DNA of 52,431 nucleotides from an uncultured Acidobacteriia bacterium (GCA_903909435.1 CAIVVT010000102.1:1-52431); one strand, 5' to 3'; positions 1-8,375 are shown, counted from the first letter of the stretch. The notes: generated by a model from the sequence alone, not told the origin. Numbers and translations: made by a program.

Positions 1-893
1 CGCACCGCGCGAAATGCGGCGAACTCGCGCGGCTGAATATCCATCTCATCCAGAAAAACGCGGCCCGTTTCCTGCCCGACGCGGCCGAGGATCGTGTCGC
101 GAACCGCGCGCGGCTGCTCAAAGATTTCCTTGAGCATGAAGTGCTTGTAGCCGCCCTTCTCCGCCATGATGGGGTCCCACAGAATGTGCGTGACCTGCCG
201 CTTCACGGGCCTCCCGGAAAGGTCGGTCAGAGTGACGCCGTCCCGGGTGAGCGTGGCGACGTCGCCGTCCTGCAGGAAGAAGACATCGCGCGTGTGGCTC
301 AGAATGGCGGGGATATCGCTGGCCACGAAATACTCGCCCTCGCCCAACCCGACGACGATCGGTGGGCCGTTCCGCGCGGCCACCACCTTGCCCGGGTCGA
401 GGCGCGAAATCACGACCAGCGCGAAGACGCCTTTCATTTGCGCCAGCGCGTCGCGAACGGCATCGGCCAGGTTCCCGTGGAACGCCCTCTCGACCAGGTG
501 AGCGATCACCTCCGTGTCCGTCTCGGTGACGAAGACGTGGCCCTGCTCCTGCAACTCGTGCTTCAGCGTCAGGTAATTTTCGACGATGCCATTGTGGATC
601 ACCACCGCGTCGCCGTGACAGTCACGGTGCGGGTGCGCGTTCTCCTCCGTCGGGCGCCCGTGCGTGGCCCAGCGGGTATGGCCGATCCCGTACCAGCCAT
701 CCACCGGATTCAGCCGCACAGCCTCCTCCAGGTTGTGCAGCTTACCCTCAGCGCGCCGCAGCGAAAGCACGTTGTTTTCGTCGATGACTGCCAGACCGGC
801 GGAGTCGTAGCCGCGATATTCCAGCCGCCGCAGCCCGTCCAAGATGATGGGCACGGGTTTGTGGTGCCCAACGTAGCCGATAATCCCACACAT
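1..893 (-). CDS. glmS: Glutamine-fructose-6-phosphate aminotransferase, N-terminal part (cut by window edge)
   Basis: GlmS makes glucosamine-6-phosphate from fructose-6-phosphate and glutamine, the first step toward UDP-GlcNAc for peptidoglycan and LPS. Reading leftward from the ATG at 893, the protein begins MCGIIGYVG. Cys2 is the expected N-terminal nucleophile of a class II glutamine amidotransferase once Met is removed. Further family motifs are EYRGYDSAG, GHTRWATHG, HNGIVENY and TDTEVIAHL. About 297 residues are visible, against roughly 610 for the family, so the window holds the glutaminase domain and the linker, and the sugar isomerase domains lie off the left edge. purS lies 67 bp upstream in the same direction. 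I see no glmS ribozyme-like structure in that short gap. Confidence 0.96.
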   Translation of the reverse strand, partial: MCGIIGYVGHHKPVPIILDGLRRLEYRGYDSAGLAVIDENNVLSLRRAEGKLHNLEEAVRLNPVDGWYGIGHTRWATHGRPTEENAHPHRDCHGDAVVIHNGIVENYLTLKHELQEQGHVFVTETDTEVIAHLVERAFHGNLADAVRDALAQMKGVFALVVISRLDPGKVVAARNGPPIVVGLGEGEYFVASDIPAILSHTRDVFFLQDGDVATLTRDGVTLTDLSGRPVKRQVTHILWDPIMAEKGGYKHFMLKEIFEQPRAVRDTILGRVGQETGRVFLDEMDIQPREFAAFRAV

Positions 894-960
894 AGGTCTC
901 TCCTCTTCTCCTCGCACCACCGCGCGACGTCGAGCGGATTCGATCCCGGGACAGACTTGG

Positions 961-1206
961 CTAGCGCGCGATCTCGACCCGGTACTCTTCAATCACGGGA
1001 TTGGAGAGAACTTCCTCGGAGATCTTCTTCAGCACTTCCGTGGCCTGCTCGGGCGACAGTTTGTCGGACACTTCCACTTCGAAGAACTTGCCCTGACGGA
1101 CGTTTTCGATTTCAGGGTGGCCCATGCTGTTCAGGGCACGGCGAATGGTCTGGCCCTGTGGATCGAGAACCGTCTTCTTCGGGGTGACGTACACGTGGAT
1201 TCGCAT
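961..1206 (-). CDS. purS: Phosphoribosylformylglycinamidine synthase subunit PurS
   Basis: PurS is the small subunit of the three-part FGAM synthase (PurS, PurQ, small PurL) and bridges the glutaminase and synthase subunits in purine synthesis. The 81-residue product matches the usual length of about 80. It starts MRIHVYVTPKKTVLDPQG and has the family core around QTIRRALNSMGH and the Gly-Lys-Phe-Phe-Glu-Val-Glu segment. An upstream in-frame ATG at 1224 would add six residues. I chose the ATG at 1206 because it matches the family N-terminus and has a TAGGT-like ribosome site. The neighbouring gene downstream is glmS, not the usual purQ, so the partner subunits must be encoded elsewhere. Confidence 0.92.
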   Translation of the reverse strand: MRIHVYVTPKKTVLDPQGQTIRRALNSMGHPEIENVRQGKFFEVEVSDKLSPEQATEVLKKISEEVLSNPVIEEYRVEIAR

Positions 1207-1295
1207 GGAGATACCTACCAGCATAAACGACGTGTGCGGAACGGTCAGCCGCGACGCCGGCGGCGGAGACCTAGCCGGTCTCTACCCCGGCGTGC

Positions 1296-2237
1296 TTAAG
1301 GAACCGACTGGCGCGAGAAGCGGACGAATGTGAACGTCTCAGGGATGTGCGAATCGTAGTAGCCGTGGCGGTTCCAGGTCCACCCGGCGCAGTTTTCAAC
1401 CAGCTTGCCGTCTGGTCCGAAATGCTGGAAACGGGAAGAGTCGATGCGCCAGACGTCCCCGTCCTTTGGCGGTAACGCCCGGCCGTCAGCCAGCCATTTC
1501 AGGCCTTCCCATGGAAACGCGAGCTCGGCCGTCCACCCGCGATCGGTGTCGCCGTGGTGGTTGAGCGTACCATCCACATGCACGGCGTGCAGCAGGCCGG
1601 GGAAGTCCCAATCGATGAAGCCGTTGCGCTTTCCGCGCGGGTGAACGTGCCCTCCCACGCCGTCTAGAACCATAATCTTACGGCCCTTGGGATTCCATTC
1701 CGGAACGTTGTAAGGGCTGCCGGGGCAGTAAATGTCCTGCCACACCCAGAACACGTCGTAAACGGTGTTGAGGGCGTTGATTTCGAGTTCGTAATACGCG
1801 TCGCGGCCCGCGATGAACAACTCCAGATCGTTGTCCTCCCAGATTTGGGAATCGTGCGCAGTAAGCTTAGCCTGGACGTCCGGCTCCTGCGCTCGAAAGC
1901 CGAAGTACAAATACTTCTCGTCCCATAGAATCGAAACCCGGGAGTCGAACCAGGCAGGCTGGCCGGTAACGATGTCCACAAAAGCCTGCGAGCGAGGCGC
2001 TTTCTGCCAATCCGATTCGTCCAGCTTTCCGTCGATGACGATCGGACCCGACGTGCGATAGCTCGTATAGTGCGCCAGGTTCGCCGCGTGGGCTGGTTCA
2101 CCTTTTGAAGTTGCAGCCCGTTGGGCGTTCGCCGTTGCAGCAAGCATCGTAATGGCAAGCAGCGTACAGCAGCCCGGCCTCGCGTTCCCTGCCCTCAATT
2201 TCACTCTCAATTCCAGTTCTCCCGAAGTGGCTGTCAT
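1296..2237 (-). CDS. Secreted carbohydrate-binding family 9-like protein
   Basis: This is a predicted exported protein of 313 residues with one CBM9-like beta-sandwich domain, a fold that binds sugars and also occurs as stand-alone secreted proteins. I chose the ATG at 2237 over the longer frame because GGAAGG sits six bases upstream. From there a short basic segment leads into a hydrophobic stretch (about LLAITMLAATANA) ending at a plausible signal-peptidase site. The CBM9-like hallmarks are the IDGKLDESDW segment, VSILWDEKYLYFGF, and WEDNDLELFI followed by YYELEINALN. No catalytic domain is attached. The ligand is not evident. It is upstream of purS in the same direction with a gap of about 90 bp and is divergent from the metallo-hydrolase gene. 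Confidence 0.8.
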   Translation of the reverse strand: MTATSGELELRVKLRAGNARPGCCTLLAITMLAATANAQRAATSKGEPAHAANLAHYTSYRTSGPIVIDGKLDESDWQKAPRSQAFVDIVTGQPAWFDSRVSILWDEKYLYFGFRAQEPDVQAKLTAHDSQIWEDNDLELFIAGRDAYYELEINALNTVYDVFWVWQDIYCPGSPYNVPEWNPKGRKIMVLDGVGGHVHPRGKRNGFIDWDFPGLLHAVHVDGTLNHHGDTDRGWTAELAFPWEGLKWLADGRALPPKDGDVWRIDSSRFQHFGPDGKLVENCAGWTWNRHGYYDSHIPETFTFVRFSRQSVP

Positions 2238-2363
2238 TATATGCCTTCCGCCGCCGAACCCGGAGTGCGGCGGTTTCCACGGCCGGTCCCGGCGCGAAAG
2301 CCAAAACATTCAGTGCGATTTTGTTGGGAGCGATCTTGGGCGCTGGATTACGATGAAGAGGTC

Positions 2364-2369
2364 AGGAGG
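2364..2369 (+). promoter_or_regulatory. Strong ribosome-binding site deciding an ATA start
   Basis: A perfect AGGAGG lies five bases before an ATA codon and 20 bases before the first conventional start codon (GTG, 2390) of the metallo-hydrolase gene. Its spacing argues for initiation at ATA (2375), or less well at ATT (2384). Confidence 0.6.
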
Positions 2370-2374
2370 GCGCC

Positions 2375-3145
2375 ATAGTCCGCATTTGCGTGCTCGCTTC
2401 GTCCAGCGCGGGCAACTCCATTTTTATCGCCAGCCCGACCACCCGGATCCTGATCGACGCAGGCTTGAACCGGAAGGAAACCGTTGCGCGCCTTCAGGCC
2501 ATCGGAGAGGACATCCTCCAACTGGACGGGATCTTCCTGACGCATGAGCATTCGGATCACATCCAGGGCCTGCCGGTGCTGATGAAGACAGTGAAAGCGC
2601 CGATCTTCTGTACGCCCTTGACCGCCAGTGGGTTGGAGTGGAACGGCGTTCAACCCGAAATCGTCACTTTCGCTGCCGGGACGGGCCTGGAAATCGGCAA
2701 CCTGCGCGTGCAGAGTTTCGGGATTCCGCACGACGCGCGCGACCCTGTCGGGTACACGGTAACCTGCGGAAACACCAAGGTCGCCGTCGCCACCGACCTG
2801 GGCTACGTACCGGAGAACGTGAGATGGAACCTGCGCGGGAGCCACTTCATCCTGCTCGAATCGAACCACTGCCCGGAAATGTTGAAGGTTGGCCCGTACC
2901 CCTGGCATCTCAAGCAGCGAATCCTCTCACGCCGGGGCCACTTGTCCAACGAGGCGGCTTCGGATTACATCGCAGCGGAACTGCCGGACGAGACGGAGAC
3001 TCTGGTTCTCGGGCATCTCAGCGAGCAAAACAACTCAATCTGGCAGGCTGACCTGGTGGCCCGGCAAGCCCTGACCAGCCGCGGGCGCGAACCCGTCCTG
3101 ATCGTCGCCGAGCCACGTAGACAGAGCGTATTATTTCAGTTGTAG
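2375..3145 (+). CDS. MBL-fold metallo-hydrolase, YycJ/WalJ-like
   Basis: A metallo-beta-lactamase-fold hydrolase of the WalJ/YycJ group; related proteins are tied to cell-wall or DNA processing, but the substrate here is unknown. The zinc motif THEHSDH is clear, with a later His in FGIPHDARDP, Asp in VATDLGY and His in LESNHC. The start is unusual. AGGAGG at 2364-2369 is followed five bases later by ATA GTC CGC ATT TGC GTG CTC. The first conventional codon is GTG at 2390, which would remove the first beta strand (RICVLASSS) and lie 20 bases from the ribosome site. No ATG, GTG or TTG lies between the in-frame stop at 2354 and 2390. I therefore place the start at the ATA (2375); ATT at 2384 is an alternative. 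Confidence 0.88.
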   Translation: MVRICVLASSSAGNSIFIASPTTRILIDAGLNRKETVARLQAIGEDILQLDGIFLTHEHSDHIQGLPVLMKTVKAPIFCTPLTASGLEWNGVQPEIVTFAAGTGLEIGNLRVQSFGIPHDARDPVGYTVTCGNTKVAVATDLGYVPENVRWNLRGSHFILLESNHCPEMLKVGPYPWHLKQRILSRRGHLSNEAASDYIAAELPDETETLVLGHLSEQNNSIWQADLVARQALTSRGREPVLIVAEPRRQSVLFQL

Positions 3146-3151
3146 CAATTT

Positions 3152-4471
3152 ATGATAGAGCGGTACACACGACCCGAAATGGGTCACATTTGGAGCGAAC
3201 AAAACAAGTTCCAGCAATGGCTTGCAGTCGAACTGGCGGCCAGCGAGGCACTGGCCGAGCGAGGCGAAGTGCCTGCGGATGCGGCGGCATTGTTGAGACA
3301 ACATGCGAGCTTCTCGGTGGAGCGCATCAACGCAATCGAGAAGGAGGTGAGGCATGACGTCATCGCATTTACTACTTCGGTAGCAGAAACAATGAAGGAT
3401 GCCGGTCACGCCGAGGCGTCCCGTTGGCTCCATTACGGACTTACGTCAAATGACGTTGTAGACACGGCGCAGGCCCTTCAACTCCAGGAATCCGCCCGCC
3501 TGATCCTGGGTGGGATGGACAAGCTCATCGCAACCTTGCGCCGCCGGGCCCTGGAGTTCCAGCATACTATCGCAATTGGCCGGACTCACGGCGTCCATGC
3601 CGAGCCAATCACGTTCGGGCTGAAGATTGCTTTATGGTACGACGAAGCAATCCGCGCGAGACGCCGGGTGGAAGCCGCCACAGAGGACCTACGCTACGGC
3701 AAGCTCTCGGGCGCCGTAGGAACACTAGCGCATCTGGCGGCTGAGGACGAGGACGCGATCTGCAGGAAACTCGGATTACAGGCTGCTCCGATTGCCAGCC
3801 AGGTGCTATCGCGAGACCGGCACGCCGCCTTCGTGTCCGCGCTGGCTCTCGCATGCGCGTTGTGCGAGAAATGCGCGCTGGAAATACGACACTTGCAGAG
3901 AACTGAAGTTCGCGAGGCTGAAGAACCTTTTGCCGTGGGGCAAAAAGGCTCCTCCGCCATGCCGCATAAGCGGAACCCGATTGTCTCCGAGCAGATCTGC
4001 GGACTGGCGCGTGTGGTGAGAGCCAATGTCCAGGCCGCCTTTGAGGATGTCGCGCTGTGGCATGAACGGGACATCTCGCACTCCTCCGTCGAGCGCGTGA
4101 TCCTTCCCGATTCGTGCATTCTCACGGACTACCTCCTGGCCAAGACCGATTGGCTGATCGGGAACATGCGAGTGTATCCGGAACGCATGAAACGCAATCT
4201 GGAGGCTACCAAAGGGCTTGTTTTTTCGGGTCAACTCCTGCTCGACCTGGCGGCCGCGGGGATGCTGCGCGAACAGGCCTACAGAGTCGTGCAGGGTGAA
4301 GCGATGAAAGCCTGGCACGAGGAAGGTGACTTCCGAGCGGCCGTGGAAGCCCACCCCGAAGTCACAAAATACCTTACTCCCGCGCAAATCGCCTGGGCCT
4401 TTTCAGTGGAACGACAGCTGAAGAACGTCGATGCAATTTTTGCCCGGGTATTCGTTACGCTGCCGGGCTAG
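3152..4471 (+). CDS. purB: Adenylosuccinate lyase
   Basis: PurB cleaves SAICAR to AICAR plus fumarate and adenylosuccinate to AMP plus fumarate in purine synthesis. The 439-residue product has the typical length. It shows the fumarase/aspartase superfamily signature SSAMPHKRNP at residues 267-276, the early motif RYTRPEMGHIWSEQNKF, the TSNDVVDTAQ segment and GRTHGVHAEP, which carry the catalytic and binding residues of the family. It starts six bases after the metallo-hydrolase stop, so the two are probably co-transcribed. The product is almost certainly cytosolic and a homotetramer, as known for the family. Confidence 0.96.
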   Translation: MIERYTRPEMGHIWSEQNKFQQWLAVELAASEALAERGEVPADAAALLRQHASFSVERINAIEKEVRHDVIAFTTSVAETMKDAGHAEASRWLHYGLTSNDVVDTAQALQLQESARLILGGMDKLIATLRRRALEFQHTIAIGRTHGVHAEPITFGLKIALWYDEAIRARRRVEAATEDLRYGKLSGAVGTLAHLAAEDEDAICRKLGLQAAPIASQVLSRDRHAAFVSALALACALCEKCALEIRHLQRTEVREAEEPFAVGQKGSSAMPHKRNPIVSEQICGLARVVRANVQAAFEDVALWHERDISHSSVERVILPDSCILTDYLLAKTDWLIGNMRVYPERMKRNLEATKGLVFSGQLLLDLAAAGMLREQAYRVVQGEAMKAWHEEGDFRAAVEAHPEVTKYLTPAQIAWAFSVERQLKNVDAIFARVFVTLPG

Positions 4472-4499
4472 ATCTTGCACCAACTGTAGTAATTCAAAT

Positions 4500-4520
4500 A
4501 ATGGGATCAGATCTCCCATT
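4500..4520. terminator. Short inverted repeat after purB, possible weak terminator or operator
   Basis: AATGGGA (4500-4506) and TCCCATT (4514-4520) form a perfect 7-bp stem around TCAGATC. Only a short T-containing stretch (GTTG) follows, so termination would be inefficient. It could equally be a protein-binding site for the response-regulator gene downstream. Confidence 0.3.
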
Positions 4521-4587
4521 GTTGGGATAAACTGTATCTAGTAGCAACCCCCGACGCGTACTATTCGTCCCATCGGATGAGTATTAA

Positions 4588-5055
4588 GTGAGACTAATGA
4601 CAACCTGCACCCCCGCCGCTGCACCGCTTCGACTTCGTAAGATGCCGCGCATGGCGCGCGTCTTGCTTGCCGATCAGAATCCGACTTCGCGCCTAACTCT
4701 CCAGACGATCCTGGAGGCTGGTGGCTATCGAGTCGATTCAGCCGCCACCGCCGCCGAAGCTGTGGGGCTCATGGACGAAAAGGAGTACGCGCTGGTATTG
4801 ACCGATCTGGCCATGGAGAGCCCGGAAGCCGGGTTAAAAGTACTCGCTCACGCACGTCTCAAGGAGTATCAGCCGGCCACTGCTCTGGTTACCGCGTGGC
4901 GCAACGAGGCGGAAGCCCCGGGATTTCCCGACGCCATGATGCTGGTCGAACCTCAGGGCGTGCCTGAATTGCTCGGCGACGTGGCGACACTCATTAGCCG
5001 CCGGGCCACTCGGTTGGTTGCTCGCAAATTGCGGTCTCATTCGCTGGCTTCCTAA
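4588..5055 (+). CDS. Degenerate CheY-like receiver domain protein
   Basis: A stand-alone receiver-domain protein. The domain starts at about residue 22 (MARVLLADQNP). The expected phospho-acceptor Asp is in VLTDLAMESP and a Thr sits in ALVTAW. Two hallmarks are altered: the acidic pair is Asp-Gln rather than Asp-Asp, and the conserved Lys-Pro is replaced (LVEPQGVPEL has no Lys). Normal phospho-signalling may therefore be lost or changed. No output domain is present; the C-terminus is a short basic tail. The start is uncertain: GTG 4588, ATG 4597, ATG 4642 and ATG 4651 are in frame, and 4651 best fits the fold. It faces the leftward hydrolase gene tail to tail with 12 bp between stops. Confidence 0.7.
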   Translation: MRLMTTCTPAAAPLRLRKMPRMARVLLADQNPTSRLTLQTILEAGGYRVDSAATAAEAVGLMDEKEYALVLTDLAMESPEAGLKVLAHARLKEYQPATALVTAWRNEAEAPGFPDAMMLVEPQGVPELLGDVATLISRRATRLVARKLRSHSLAS

Positions 5056-5067
5056 CCATTTCCCCGA

Positions 5068-5709
5068 TTACCGATCAAGCCTTCCAAGTCCGATCACAGC
5101 GCTTTCGAAATTGTCGAGCGCACCGCCAAAAAAGTGATCGCTCGCGTCGATCCAGATCAGCTTCTTCGGTTCCCAGAGCCGGTTGCACAAGGCCTGGATT
5201 TCGTTGCGCGGACCGAACTCGTCGTGGGTGCTGTGGATGAAGATCCGGGGCCCGCGATACTGTTCCAGTGCTTGGAATTGCCCGTAGACCGTGGGGAAAC
5301 CGGCTAGGATCAGACGCCCTGGAGCAGCACCATCAGGATGAGCAGCTAGTTCCGCAGCTACGCGCGAACCGAAGCTAAAGCCGGCAAGTGTTTGAGGCAA
5401 TGCGGGATAGCGCCGCCGCAGTTCCAACAGGCACACGCGCGCATCCTCCACCTCGCCGCGCCCGTCGTCATGCTTCCCCGCACTTAGGTTCACGCCACGG
5501 AAGTTGAATCGTAGCACGACGCAGCCCGACTTCCTGAGCCCGCGGGACAGTCGGTGAACTACTTTATTGTGCAGCGTGCCCCCGTGGAGCGGGTGGGGAT
5601 GGCACACCAAGGCTGCTTCCTCTGGCCCGGCGCCTTCGGGTTCTTCGAGCACAGCCTCCAGCCGACCGGCGGGACCCTCGACGAAAAACGACTCGATTCG
5701 CCGCGGCAC
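5068..5709 (-). CDS. Alpha/beta hydrolase (COG2945-like)
   Basis: A 213-residue single-domain alpha/beta hydrolase, probably a cytosolic esterase or thioesterase-like enzyme of unknown substrate. The oxyanion-side motif CHPHPLHGGTLHNKVV and the strand FNFRGVNLSAG are typical of the COG2945 group. The nucleophile elbow is GFSFGS, the acid is in HSTHDEFGP and the catalytic His is in DASDHFFGG. It starts 12 bp after the yajQ stop in the same direction and so is probably the last gene of the bamD-receiver-yajQ-hydrolase unit. There is no signal peptide. Confidence 0.88.
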   Translation of the reverse strand: MPRRIESFFVEGPAGRLEAVLEEPEGAGPEEAALVCHPHPLHGGTLHNKVVHRLSRGLRKSGCVVLRFNFRGVNLSAGKHDDGRGEVEDARVCLLELRRRYPALPQTLAGFSFGSRVAAELAAHPDGAAPGRLILAGFPTVYGQFQALEQYRGPRIFIHSTHDEFGPRNEIQALCNRLWEPKKLIWIDASDHFFGGALDNFESAVIGLGRLDR

Positions 5710-5721
5710 TTCCTCCCGGCC

Positions 5722-6222
5722 TCAATTCGAGCGGTAATTGATGAACTGCATGTCGATGCCGAAGTCCTTGCCGCGCAGCGCAGCCATGACCTCCTGCAGG
5801 ACATCGCGGTCTTTCGCGGCCACCCGCACCAGATCACCCTGGATAGAAGCCTGCACCTTCTTCTTCGTGTCCTTGATGAACTTCACGATGTCACGAGCCT
5901 TCTCGATGGGAATCCCAACCTGAATCGTGACTTCCTGGCGCACGCGCGAGTTCCCCGCAGGCAGCACGTCACCATATTTCAGCGCCTTGAGCGGCACTTT
6001 GCGTTTTACGAGTTTGCTTTCCAGGATTTCCGCCACTGCTCTGACTTTGAAATCGTCCTGCGAATGGAGCGTGAGGGTCTTGTCTTTCTCGTTGAGCTCG
6101 ATGCTGCTCTTCGAGTCCTTGAGGTCGTAGCGCTGCCCTATTTCTTTCGACGCCTGTTGGATGGCGTTGACGACTTCGGGCATTTCAACTTCGGAAACGA
6201 TATCGAAACTATTGTCGGGCAT
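5722..6222 (-). CDS. yajQ: YajQ family nucleotide-binding protein
   Basis: A YajQ/DUF520 protein of 166 residues, the usual family length (about 160). It begins MPDNSFDIVSEVEMPEVVNA and contains IGQRYDLKDSKSSIEL and a C-terminal segment ending ALRGKDFGIDMQFINYR, all strongly conserved in the family. Members have two ferredoxin-like halves. Some bind cyclic di-GMP and act as transcription-factor partners in plant pathogens; whether this one does cannot be read from sequence. It lies 37 bp downstream of a receiver-domain gene, which fits a signalling role, but that link is inference. Confidence 0.94.
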   Translation of the reverse strand: MPDNSFDIVSEVEMPEVVNAIQQASKEIGQRYDLKDSKSSIELNEKDKTLTLHSQDDFKVRAVAEILESKLVKRKVPLKALKYGDVLPAGNSRVRQEVTIQVGIPIEKARDIVKFIKDTKKKVQASIQGDLVRVAAKDRDVLQEVMAALRGKDFGIDMQFINYRSN

Positions 6223-6259
6223 AGTGTTGAACCAAATGGTGGATTCGGACGCGCGCTGT

Positions 6260-6832
6260 CTAGTAGCCCAACGCCAGGAGGACCTTCTCGGTGATCTCTT
6301 CGACCAGCGCCGGAAGGCTGCGGTCTAATGCAATTGTAACGGCGGCGCGGACCGCTTCGGGATCGAGCGGCGGATGCGGTGGCGCTGAAGGTGCGGAACC
6401 AACGGCCGATTCGGCGGTGCTGGGCTGGGGCAGCGAGTCCACAAACAGGCCTCGCGCGAAATGAGCCTTGTCTACCAGCGGGCGAATCGCGTCCAGAATT
6501 GCAGACGCTTCGAAGGGCTTCTTCAACACGCCGTCGCAGCCGGCGCGCCGGGCCTCTTCTTCGTCCACCGGCTCAAGCAGTCCGGCGATCAGAATCACGC
6601 CAGCGTGCCGGTGCCGCTCGCTCGTCTTGATCATACGACAAAGGTCGTACCCGGAAAGTCCAGGCAGGAACACGTCCGCCAGCACGACATCCGGCTCCGA
6701 TGCGTCCAACTCCGCTAGCGCCGCAGCACCATCCAGGGCCGAGACGACGTCGAAGCCCTCCTCGCGCAGAATGCGCTCGCCCATCCGCTGGGCGTGCGGA
6801 CTGTCGTCGGCAAGGAGGATTCGGCTGGTCAT
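6260..6832 (-). CDS. Single-domain response regulator with helical C-terminal tail
   Basis: A 190-residue receiver protein. The ATG at 6832 puts MTSRILLADDSP at the N-terminus, matches the fold, and leaves 13 bp after the bamD stop. A longer frame to 6880 would overlap bamD. The acidic pair (ADD), phospho-acceptor Asp (VVLADVFLPGLSGYDL) and Lys-Pro (GVLKKPFE) are intact; the usual Thr/Ser is Ala (ILIAGL). After residue 125 comes a Pro/Ala-rich linker and a C-terminal helix (PEAVRAAVTIALDRSLPALVEEITEKVLLAL), a tail arrangement seen in Acidobacteria and myxobacteria. No DNA-binding domain is present, so output is by protein contact. Confidence 0.86.
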   Translation of the reverse strand: MTSRILLADDSPHAQRMGERILREEGFDVVSALDGAAALAELDASEPDVVLADVFLPGLSGYDLCRMIKTSERHRHAGVILIAGLLEPVDEEEARRAGCDGVLKKPFEASAILDAIRPLVDKAHFARGLFVDSLPQPSTAESAVGSAPSAPPHPPLDPEAVRAAVTIALDRSLPALVEEITEKVLLALGY

Positions 6833-6845
6833 CAAGAGTAGCGGA

Positions 6846-8213
6846 CTATTGCTTCGGCTGCTCTTTGGGTTGCGCCGCATCCGCAGGCGGAGCGGGCGCG
6901 CTGCTCTCCGCGGGCAATATGGCTTTGTGCTTCTTCGGCCGGGTCGTCTTGGGCCGCTTCGGCATCTCGGGCCGCTTGGCGGCCTTCACTTTCCCTGGCT
7001 TCACTTTGAGCGGCTTGCCGTTCTTCCCCACCGGGACGGCGGCAGCGGCCGGCTTCGCGGGCTCGGCAGCAGGCGTCACCGCCGGTGGCTCCGCTGGCTT
7101 CTCACCCTGCTGACTCATCCGGGCATCGGGCTTAGTGTCGATCACTGATGAAGTGCCGCCCGTGTCCGTTGTAGCGGTGACATCAGTGACCCCGGCTCCG
7201 CCGCCGGTCTGGCCACCCGGGATTGGGATATTGGGCGGAATCATGGGCCGCAGCATGGCGGTAGCGGGCTCGCCCGATTTGGAGGCTTTGCTCACGTCAG
7301 GTCTCGAGCTGACCGTGCCCCAGAATCTGCTGAAAAGCCCCACCTTCGTCCTGTTCTCGAGCTCATAGCGCATGTGCGCCAATGCCACCGGGTCGGGCTC
7401 GGGAATCTCCGCCTCCATCGCCTTCAGCCGCTTCTTGGCGTCTTCAGCGTAAGCGCTTAGCGGGTACTGCCGGATCAGCTTCTGATAGGCCTGGATCGAT
7501 TTCTCGCGCATGCGCGGCCCGAGTTTCGAGTAGCTATCGCCCTCGTCCCACAGCGCCAGGTCCGTACCGCTGTACAGCGGGTACTGCTCCGTGATGGCGT
7601 GCAGACGGTTCGAGGCAGCCGAGTAATTTCCTTTGGTGTGATAGAACGCACCCACCCGGAACTCGCCTTCAGCGATCACTTCCTGCACCTGCCGGACCCG
7701 CTGTGCTGCCTGCGGCGCGAAGCGGCTGTTCGGGAATTGCGTCAGCACCTTACGGCACTCGGCATCCGCCCGCTGAACGTGGTTCGGATCGCGGTCGGGC
7801 TTGTCGGCCTGATTGAAGTGGATGTCGCAAATCTTCATCTGCGCTTCGGCAGATTCTTCCATCTGCGGGTAGAACAAAATGAAGTCGGTGTATTCCGCCT
7901 CGGCTTGCGTATAGGCGTGAGTGCCACCCTCGCGCATCCAGCTATCGGCAATGGCGAGTTTAGCCTTCGCCAGGTACTCGCTGGTGTCGTAGGTGTTCAT
8001 CAACGTCTGCAGAGTCAGGCGCGCGACCTCGTAGCGCCCGTGCTCGATGTCCTTGATAGCCTTGTCGAAGAGCACCTTGTCTGGCTGCTGGGTGTCTTTG
8101 GTGATCGGGTTCTCGTACTTCTTGTGCCGGCATCCGCCGGTCAGGGCCAACGCCAGCAGCGACACCGCCACCAGCCAGGTCTTTGCCTTCAATAATCGCT
8201 GCACGATGCTCAT
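6846..8213 (-). CDS. bamD: BamD-like outer-membrane assembly lipoprotein with long C-terminal extension
   Basis: A predicted lipoprotein of the beta-barrel assembly machine. The N-terminus is a signal sequence with lipobox LTGGC; Cys28 would carry the lipid. Tetratricopeptide-like repeats follow (for example HGRYEVARLTLQTLMNTYDTSEY, EYTDFILFYP, ADAECRKVLTQFPNSRFAP and IRQYPLSAYAEDAKKRL), the BamD pattern over residues 45 to about 270. Typical BamD is about 240-280 residues. Here residues 300-455 form an added low-complexity tail, first Gly/Thr-rich, then Pro/Ala/Lys-rich with PKRPK-like basic blocks. It heads the bamD-receiver-yajQ-hydrolase unit. Confidence 0.85.
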   Translation of the reverse strand: MSIVQRLLKAKTWLVAVSLLALALTGGCRHKKYENPITKDTQQPDKVLFDKAIKDIEHGRYEVARLTLQTLMNTYDTSEYLAKAKLAIADSWMREGGTHAYTQAEAEYTDFILFYPQMEESAEAQMKICDIHFNQADKPDRDPNHVQRADAECRKVLTQFPNSRFAPQAAQRVRQVQEVIAEGEFRVGAFYHTKGNYSAASNRLHAITEQYPLYSGTDLALWDEGDSYSKLGPRMREKSIQAYQKLIRQYPLSAYAEDAKKRLKAMEAEIPEPDPVALAHMRYELENRTKVGLFSRFWGTVSSRPDVSKASKSGEPATAMLRPMIPPNIPIPGGQTGGGAGVTDVTATTDTGGTSSVIDTKPDARMSQQGEKPAEPPAVTPAAEPAKPAAAAVPVGKNGKPLKVKPGKVKAAKRPEMPKRPKTTRPKKHKAILPAESSAPAPPADAAQPKEQPKQ

Positions 8214-8375
8214 CCGGAAGAGTGCCCTCTTTTGCCATGCCGCTCAGTCTCCCTCCCGCTCGGGCAGTGAGACCTCGCATATCATTCAATTCATTTCACA
8301 GCCCGCTCGCGGCCGGAACCCAAACTACGCAAACGCGGGAGCGCGGTCAACGGCTCCCGGGATTTAGACGGAAGA

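Noticed and set aside
141..1187. Long rightward open frame (348 codons) over glmS and purS
   Set aside because: It lies antisense to clear glmS and purS, is Arg/Pro/His-rich and shows no domain; it is a shadow of high-GC coding DNA.
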